Shown here: piece by piece, positions 6,374 to 10,094 of the stretch
How positions within the stretch are numbered: position 1 is the stretch's first letter
Layout of the letters: every line of letters begins with the position of its first letter
Source of the DNA: Syntrophorhabdus sp.
GTDB taxonomy: Bacteria > Desulfobacterota > BSN033 > UBA1163
Length of the DNA: 10,094 nt
Reading direction: 5' to 3'
Assembly (NCBI GenBank): GCA_020724025.1
Contig: DYHU01000129.1
Location: 1-10,094, forward strand
Made by a program: the position numbers and the translations under genes
Notes under the pieces: generated by a model
Seen by the model: only the letters and a program-made list of their open reading frames with translations
What the model was told of the DNA's origin: nothing
Databases searched by the model: none

Positions 6374-6489
6374 TCGTAAAAAGGTCATTCCCGTGAAAAC
6401 GGGAATCCAGAGAATTCTAACTACATGAAAAGACTGGATTCCTGCTTGCGCAGGAATGACAGAAAATCGCCTTTTCAGACTTTTTACGA
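6374..6489. repeat. Dispersed palindromic repeat in the ffh leader
   Basis: A 116-bp imperfect palindrome with outer arms TCGTAAAAAG (6374-6383) and CTTTTTACGA (6480-6489). Each half contains its own hairpin: ATTCCCGT-GAAA-ACGGGAAT (left) and ATTCCTGC-TTGC-GCAGGAAT (right), joined through GGAATCCAG and its complement. The GTCATTCC...GGAATCCAG design matches a repeat common in proteobacterial intergenic DNA. No target duplication is visible. Confidence 0.8.
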
Positions 6490-6522
6490 AACCATCATAT
6501 TTACAAAATATCGGGCACAGGC

Positions 6523-7863
6523 ATGTTTGACCATCTTTCGTCCAAATTAGAAGCTGTTTTTAAAAAACTTCGGGGCCATGGAAAGTTAACGGAGCAGAAT
6601 ATCCAGGAGGCTCTCAAAGAGGTGAGGGTGGCCTTGCTCGAAGCCGATGTCAATTTCAAAGTTGTGAAGGATTTCATCCAGTCTGTCCAGGAGAGGGCCA
6701 TCGGCCAGGAGGTTATGGCAAGCCTTACCCCTGCACAGCAACTGATCAAAATCGTCAAGGAGGAGATGACCTCGCTGATGGGAGGTCAGGAGCAGAGGAT
6801 TCAACTTTCGGGAAGTCCTCCTGTTCCAATCATGCTGGTCGGCCTGCACGGATGCGGAAAGACGACCACTGCGGCCAAACTGGCGCGCCACTTCCAGGGG
6901 TTGAAGAAACGGCCTTACCTCATCCCTGCGGATGTTTACCGTCCGGCCGCCATCGAGCAGTTGCAAAAATTGGGGGAGGAGCTGAAGGTCGATTTCTACC
7001 GGCCCGGATCCTCGCAGATGCCGCTCGATATCTGCCTCAAGGCAAGGGAGGCGGCCCTGAAAGGGGGATATGATCTGATGCTCATCGATACGGCCGGAAG
7101 GCTTCATATCGATGAGGCATTGATGCTTGAACTCAGGGAGATCAAAACGCAGATCAAACCGAAAGAGGTTCTTTTCGTCGCCGATGCCATGACCGGACAG
7201 GATGCCGTCAATATCGCCAAGAGTTTTAATGAGCGGCTGGGTATTGATGGAATCATCCTGACCAAAATGGATGGGGACGCCCGGGGAGGAGCGGCCCTTT
7301 CGATCAAAGCGGTGACGCAGAGACCCATCAAATTCATCGGCGTGGGAGAGAAGCTCGATGCCCTGGAAGTTTTCCATCCCGAACGGATGGTTTCGAGAAT
7401 TCTGGGCATGGGGGATGTCCTGACCCTGATCGAGAAGGCAGGGGCCGCCTTTGATGAAAAGAAGGCCAAAGAGTTAGAGAAGAAGATCCGGAAGGATTCT
7501 TTCTCGCTGGAGGATTTTCGGGACCAGCTCCAACAGATCCGGAAGATGGGATCGCTGGAATCGATCCTGAACATGATCCCCGGGCTTCCGAAAAAGATGA
7601 AAGGGATGGGAGATCTCCAGGTCGATGACAGGGAACTTGGGAGAGTGGAGGCCATCATCAACTCCATGACGTTCAAGGAGAGGGCCAATTTCACAATCAT
7701 CAACGGAAGCCGGCGATTGAGGATTGCAACGGGAAGCGGCACCACCGTTCAGGAGGTGAATCGACTCTTAAAACAGTATGCCCAGACCCGAAAGATGATG
7801 AAACAGTTTTCCAAAATGGGTGAAAAAGGATTGGGGAGAGGGAGGGCGCCATTGTTTTCATAA
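6523..7863 (+). CDS. ffh: Signal recognition particle protein Ffh (SRP54)
   Basis: A 446-residue GTPase that binds 4.5S RNA and hydrophobic signal sequences on ribosomes and delivers them to FtsY and the Sec translocon. The N domain spans about 1-90 with ALLEADVNFKVVKDF (37-51). The G domain spans about 100-300: G1 GLHGCGKTTT (107-116), DVYRPAAIEQL (137-147), DTAGR (189-193), TKMDGDARGG (247-256), GVGEK (273-277). The methionine-rich M domain (about 325-435) holds SRRLRIATGSGTTVQEVN (396-413), which contacts the RNA. Length and all domains are normal. The G1 loop is unusual: the family norm is GLQGSGKTTT or GLQGAGKTTT, but here Gln is His and Ser is Cys. The ribosome binding site is weak. It heads the ribosome-maturation cluster with its own promoter. 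Confidence 0.97.
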   Translation: MFDHLSSKLEAVFKKLRGHGKLTEQNIQEALKEVRVALLEADVNFKVVKDFIQSVQERAIGQEVMASLTPAQQLIKIVKEEMTSLMGGQEQRIQLSGSPPVPIMLVGLHGCGKTTTAAKLARHFQGLKKRPYLIPADVYRPAAIEQLQKLGEELKVDFYRPGSSQMPLDICLKAREAALKGGYDLMLIDTAGRLHIDEALMLELREIKTQIKPKEVLFVADAMTGQDAVNIAKSFNERLGIDGIILTKMDGDARGGAALSIKAVTQRPIKFIGVGEKLDALEVFHPERMVSRILGMGDVLTLIEKAGAAFDEKKAKELEKKIRKDSFSLEDFRDQLQQIRKMGSLESILNMIPGLPKKMKGMGDLQVDDRELGRVEAIINSMTFKERANFTIINGSRRLRIATGSGTTVQEVNRLLKQYAQTRKMMKQFSKMGEKGLGRGRAPLFS

Positions 7864-7908
7864 AGACGTATAGCGCATGGCGCATAGAGCATAGCGAAGG
7901 AGAAGCAC

Positions 7909-8031
7909 CAAATCCCAAGCACCAAATTCCAAATAAATTCCAATCATCCAAATCCCAAACAAAACCTATTTGGTCATTTGAGATTGGAATTTGGAGTTTA
8001 TTTGTGATTTGGAATTTGTGATTTGGGATTT
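7909..8031. repeat. AT-rich palindrome between ffh and rpsP
   Basis: The left half carries AAATCCCAAGCACCAAATTCC and a run of related CCAAAT words; the right half (7983-8031) carries their complements, ending GTGATTTGGGATTT. The two halves would pair over about 50 bp with small gaps. Just before it, 7870-7896 is an imperfect GCGCATAG tandem. The transcribed hairpin could slow or partly end transcription after ffh, but it lacks the GC-rich stem of an ordinary terminator. Confidence 0.7.
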
Positions 8032-8037
8032 TAGACG

Positions 8038-8049
8038 AAGGAGGTGATC
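8038..8049 (+). promoter_or_regulatory. Full-length Shine-Dalgarno of rpsP
   Basis: AAGGAGGTGATC is complementary to the whole 16S 3' anti-Shine-Dalgarno region (12 nt) and sits 9 nt before the ATG at 8059. It decides the start: the in-frame GTG at 8044 lies inside it. Confidence 0.85.
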
Positions 8050-8058
8050 ATCGACAAC

Positions 8059-8328
8059 ATGGCTGCATCAATGAGATTGATGAGATTTGGAGGAAAGAAG
8101 AAGCCTTTTTATCGGATTGTGGTTGCAGACCGCCGTTCTCCGAGAGACGGAAGGTTTATCGAACAGGTAGGGACTTACGATCCCGGGAAAGATCCGGCGG
8201 AAGTCCGAATTAAGGAAGAGAAGGCGATTGGCTGGCTGAAAAAGGGAGTCCAGCCCACCCCGACCGTCCGCCAGCTTCTGATTCGATCGGGTGTGACGAA
8301 GAAGTTGGCGGAGGGCAAAAAAGAGTAG
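8059..8328 (+). CDS. rpsP: 30S ribosomal protein S16
   Basis: An 89-residue small-subunit protein, normal length. S16 binds 16S rRNA early in 30S assembly and stabilises its body. The N-terminus [20 protein letters not shown] and [20 protein letters not shown] are the family pattern ([18 protein letters not shown]), followed by [20 protein letters not shown] and [10 protein letters not shown]. The ATG at 8059 is chosen from the very strong Shine-Dalgarno 9 nt upstream and from the aligned N-terminus. It begins the tightly packed rpsP-khpA-rimM-trmD group. Nothing is odd in the protein. Confidence 0.97.
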   Translation: MAASMRLMRFGGKKKPFYRIVVADRRSPRDGRFIEQVGTYDPGKDPAEVRIKEEKAIGWLKKGVQPTPTVRQLLIRSGVTKKLAEGKKE

Positions 8329-8399
8329 GTTGCCTTTTCCCCCAGAGTGGCTTTTAAAGGATCTCTCCAAGGACGGTCGCTCGAATTGGAGGTGGGATG

Positions 8400-8636
8400 A
8401 TGACGACGAAGGAGTTGATTGAGTTTATCGCCAAGGCATTGGTCGACCATCCAGAGCAGGTCAAGGTTTCTGAAGTCGAAGGGGAGAGGACCTCTGTCAT
8501 CGAGCTCTCTGTAGCAAAGGATGATCTGGGGAAGGTGATCGGAAAACAGGGCAGAACGGCAAGGGCCATCCGCGTGATTCTGGGGGCGGCCTCTGCCAAT
8601 CTGGGTAAACGCTCTGTCTTAGAAATCATTGAATAG
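8400..8636 (+). CDS. khpA: KH-domain RNA-binding protein KhpA
   Basis: A 78-residue single type II KH-domain protein, usual length (76-80). The nucleic-acid-binding loop GKQG (48-51) is intact within [18 protein letters not shown] (44-61). In Firmicutes the homologue pairs with KhpB and affects small-RNA function and cell elongation; in this lineage its role is mainly known from constant linkage to rpsP and rimM, which points to ribosome or RNA maturation. The start at 8400 is preferred to the adjacent ATG at 8397 because GGAGG (8388-8392) is then 7 nt away, not 4. It lies 71 nt after rpsP and 6 nt before rimM. Confidence 0.93.
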   Translation: MTTKELIEFIAKALVDHPEQVKVSEVEGERTSVIELSVAKDDLGKVIGKQGRTARAIRVILGAASANLGKRSVLEIIE

Positions 8637-8642
8637 TGACCC

Positions 8643-9170
8643 ATGGAGCAGACTCTTTACCCAATCGGGAGGGTGGTGAAGCCCCATGGGGTCAGGGGGA
8701 AGATTAAGGTAAACTATTTCGGAGAGGACCTCGATGGATTCCCCTCCTGTCAGAAGATTTTCATCGAGGACAATTTAGGAAGACCGGAACCCTACGAAGT
8801 CCTGGAAGTCACCCCTCAACCGCCACGCCTCATCCTAAGATTGAAAGGGATTGAAAGGATCGAAGAGACGGAGCGTCTCATCGGTAAGGAGATTCTTATT
8901 CGCAGAGAAGATCTCCCTGAACCCAAAGAAGGGGAGTATTACTGGTTCGAGATCCTGGGGATGGCGGTGGAGACAGAGCAGGGCAGAAGGATTGGCACGG
9001 TGAAGGAGATCATTCCAACGGGAGCCAATGATGTCTATGTCGTCGAGGGAAAGAGAGGGGAGATCTTTCTACCGGCAACCGAAGAGGTGATCCGGAACAT
9101 TGACCGTCAAAGAAGGGTGATGAGGGTAGTCCGAATGGAAGGATTGTGGGAGGAGGAAGATGAGATTTGA
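8643..9170 (+). CDS. rimM: Ribosome maturation factor RimM
   Basis: A 175-residue 16S rRNA-processing factor that helps mature the 30S head and acts on S19-containing particles. The N-terminal RimM barrel (about 5-90) has [16 protein letters not shown] (8-23), and the C-terminal PRC barrel (about 97-168) has [10 protein letters not shown] (98-107), TGANDVYVV (126-134) and [14 protein letters not shown] (141-154). All expected motifs are present and the length is normal. It follows khpA by 6 nt with no clear Shine-Dalgarno, so it is probably translated by coupling. Its last 11 nt overlap trmD. Confidence 0.96.
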   Translation: MEQTLYPIGRVVKPHGVRGKIKVNYFGEDLDGFPSCQKIFIEDNLGRPEPYEVLEVTPQPPRLILRLKGIERIEETERLIGKEILIRREDLPEPKEGEYYWFEILGMAVETEQGRRIGTVKEIIPTGANDVYVVEGKRGEIFLPATEEVIRNIDRQRRVMRVVRMEGLWEEEDEI

Positions 9171-9897
9171 CATCCTCACCCTTTTTCCGGACATGTTCTC
9201 TTCTCCCTTGAAGGAGAGCATCCTGGCCAAAGCGATCGAAAAAGGGCTCATCGAGGTCAGGACGATCAATATCCGGGACTTCGCCCTTGATAAACACCGG
9301 ATCGTCGATGATACTCCCTATGGAGGGGGGCAGGGGATGGTATTGAAAGTGGAACCCATTGCCAGGGCCATTGAGCAGGTGAAATCGGAAGATCCATCTG
9401 CCTGGACGATCTATCTGACCCCTGAAGGAAAGCCGTTGAAACAGGAGACGGCCAGGGAACTCTCCTCCCGATCCCATCTCATCCTCCTCTGCGGCAGGTA
9501 TGAAGGAGTGGATGAGAGGGTGAGGGAACTCTTCGTCGATGAGGAGATATCGATCGGGGATTATGTCCTGACCGGAGGAGAATTGGCCGCCATGGTCCTG
9601 ATCGATGCGGTCTCAAGACTTCTGCCCGGAGTGTTGGGATCGGACCGGTCGGCGGTGGAAGATTCCTTCTTCGGCTCCTTGCTGGAACATCCCCAGTATA
9701 CCCGGCCTGCAAGTTTCAGGGGGCATGAGGTTCCCGAAGTCCTCCTTTCGGGAAACCATCAGGCGATCTCTCTCTGGAGAAGAAGGAAGGCCCTGAGGCG
9801 AACATGGATGAGAAGACCGGATCTGTTAAGTAAAGATTCCCTTTCTGAGGAAGATAAAAAGACCCTGGAAGAGATATCGGAAAACAATGTTTCCTGA
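9160..9897 (+). CDS. trmD: tRNA (guanine-N1-)-methyltransferase TrmD
   Basis: A 245-residue SPOUT-class methyltransferase that makes m1G37 next to the anticodon with S-adenosylmethionine, preventing +1 frameshifts; an essential dimer in most bacteria. The trefoil-knot SAM site is clear: [13 protein letters not shown] (109-121) and [20 protein letters not shown] (129-148), then GVLGS (157-161). EDSF (167-170) carries the catalytic Asp 168, and [10 protein letters not shown] (174-183) follows. The C-terminal tRNA-binding domain is complete. The start overlaps rimM by 11 nt, with GGAGGAAG inside rimM as ribosome binding site. Length is normal. Confidence 0.97.
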   Translation: MRFDILTLFPDMFSSPLKESILAKAIEKGLIEVRTINIRDFALDKHRIVDDTPYGGGQGMVLKVEPIARAIEQVKSEDPSAWTIYLTPEGKPLKQETARELSSRSHLILLCGRYEGVDERVRELFVDEEISIGDYVLTGGELAAMVLIDAVSRLLPGVLGSDRSAVEDSFFGSLLEHPQYTRPASFRGHEVPEVLLSGNHQAISLWRRRKALRRTWMRRPDLLSKDSLSEEDKKTLEEISENNVS

Positions 9898-9932
9898 CAG
9901 AGCGCCACTCTTGAACCATGAAAATTTACAAG

Positions 9933-10034
9933 TATTATCCTCCCCCTTGATGGGGGAGGATTGAGGTGGGGGTGGCCATGGGATGTTTCCCCCCTCACCC
10001 CCGCCCTCTCCCGCCAGGGGAGAGGGGGATAATA
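9933..10034. repeat. GC-rich palindrome after trmD
   Basis: The outer arms are TATTATCC (9933-9940) and GGATAATA (10027-10034). Inside are a perfect 10-bp hairpin, ATCCTCCCCC-TTGAT-GGGGGAGGAT (9937-9961), and a 9-bp hairpin, CCCTCTCCC-GCCAG-GGGAGAGGG (10004-10026), with a further GGGGGTG/CACCCCC pairing between. This is the layout of dispersed intergenic palindromes. It separates trmD from the next gene of the cluster; a T-run (10037-10043) follows, so partial termination is possible. Confidence 0.75.
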
Positions 10035-10050
10035 GGATTTTTTCTAAACA

Positions 10051-10094
10051 ATGGCGTCTAACCTCTATATCGGATTGGTTCACCATCCTGTCTA
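10051..10094 (+). CDS. Start of SAM-dependent RNA methyltransferase (partial)
   Basis: Only the first 14 codons are in the window, MASNLYIGLVHHPV followed by TA, cut by the window edge. The NLYIGLVHHPVY-like start fits the RNA methyltransferase family (Pfam Methyltrn_RNA_4, a SPOUT-like group) usually found directly after trmD and before rplS in deltaproteobacterial genomes. The call rests on this short match and on position. AGGA at 10034-10037 is a poor ribosome binding site. Confidence 0.6.
   Translation, partial: MASNLYIGLVHHPV

Noticed and set aside
6586..7377. 263-codon minus-strand frame opposite ffh
   Set aside because: Antisense to ffh, low-complexity translation, no ribosome binding site or domain.

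Overview
The window looks like chromosomal DNA of a Gram-negative bacterium, most likely a deltaproteobacterium-type lineage (Desulfobacterota or a relative). The reasons are outer-membrane assembly and LPS-transport domains, a DapL-type diaminopimelate aminotransferase, and the gene order ffh-rpsP-khpA-rimM-trmD followed by the start of a SAM-dependent RNA methyltransferase gene. The lineage is inferred from gene content and order; no rRNA or other marker is present to prove it. I see no tRNA, rRNA, CRISPR array or intact transposase.

Layout. Positions 1-1063 are accessory-looking: a palindromic repeat, an AT-rich stretch with a small zinc-ribbon gene that appears frameshifted (182-387), a small single-pass membrane protein gene (538-765), and a short remnant resembling the C-terminus of RNase R (972-1055, minus strand). 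Positions 1064-3646 hold a leftward pair, dapL then a CNNM/CBS/CorC-type membrane protein gene. A divergent gap of about 660 bp (3647-4304) is packed with inverted repeats and contains a good sigma70 promoter. It drives a rightward gene (4305-5960) for a lipoprotein with a BamD-like TPR domain, a duplicated proline-rich linker and a C-terminal LptA/OstA domain. An overlapping 29-codon lipoprotein-like reading frame (5957-6046) is closed by a 255-bp MITE-like element with GTAA termini and a perfect 8-bp target duplication, as expected of IS66-type transposition. From 6328 rightward runs the translation/RNA-modification cluster: promoter, ffh, rpsP, khpA, rimM, trmD and the cut-off methyltransferase gene.

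How the genes work together. Ffh targets nascent membrane and secreted proteins. S16, RimM (a 30S maturation factor that works on S16-containing particles), the KH protein and TrmD (m1G37 of tRNA) are the conserved ribosome-maturation cluster. DapL supplies meso-diaminopimelate and lysine precursors for the wall. The BamD-LptA protein would sit in the outer membrane, where both beta-barrel assembly and LPS delivery end.

The most notable points are the BamD-LptA fusion, the IS66-type MITE with intact target duplication, and the fact that nearly every long non-coding gap is filled by a different palindromic repeat family, several of them inside predicted 5' leaders of essential genes.
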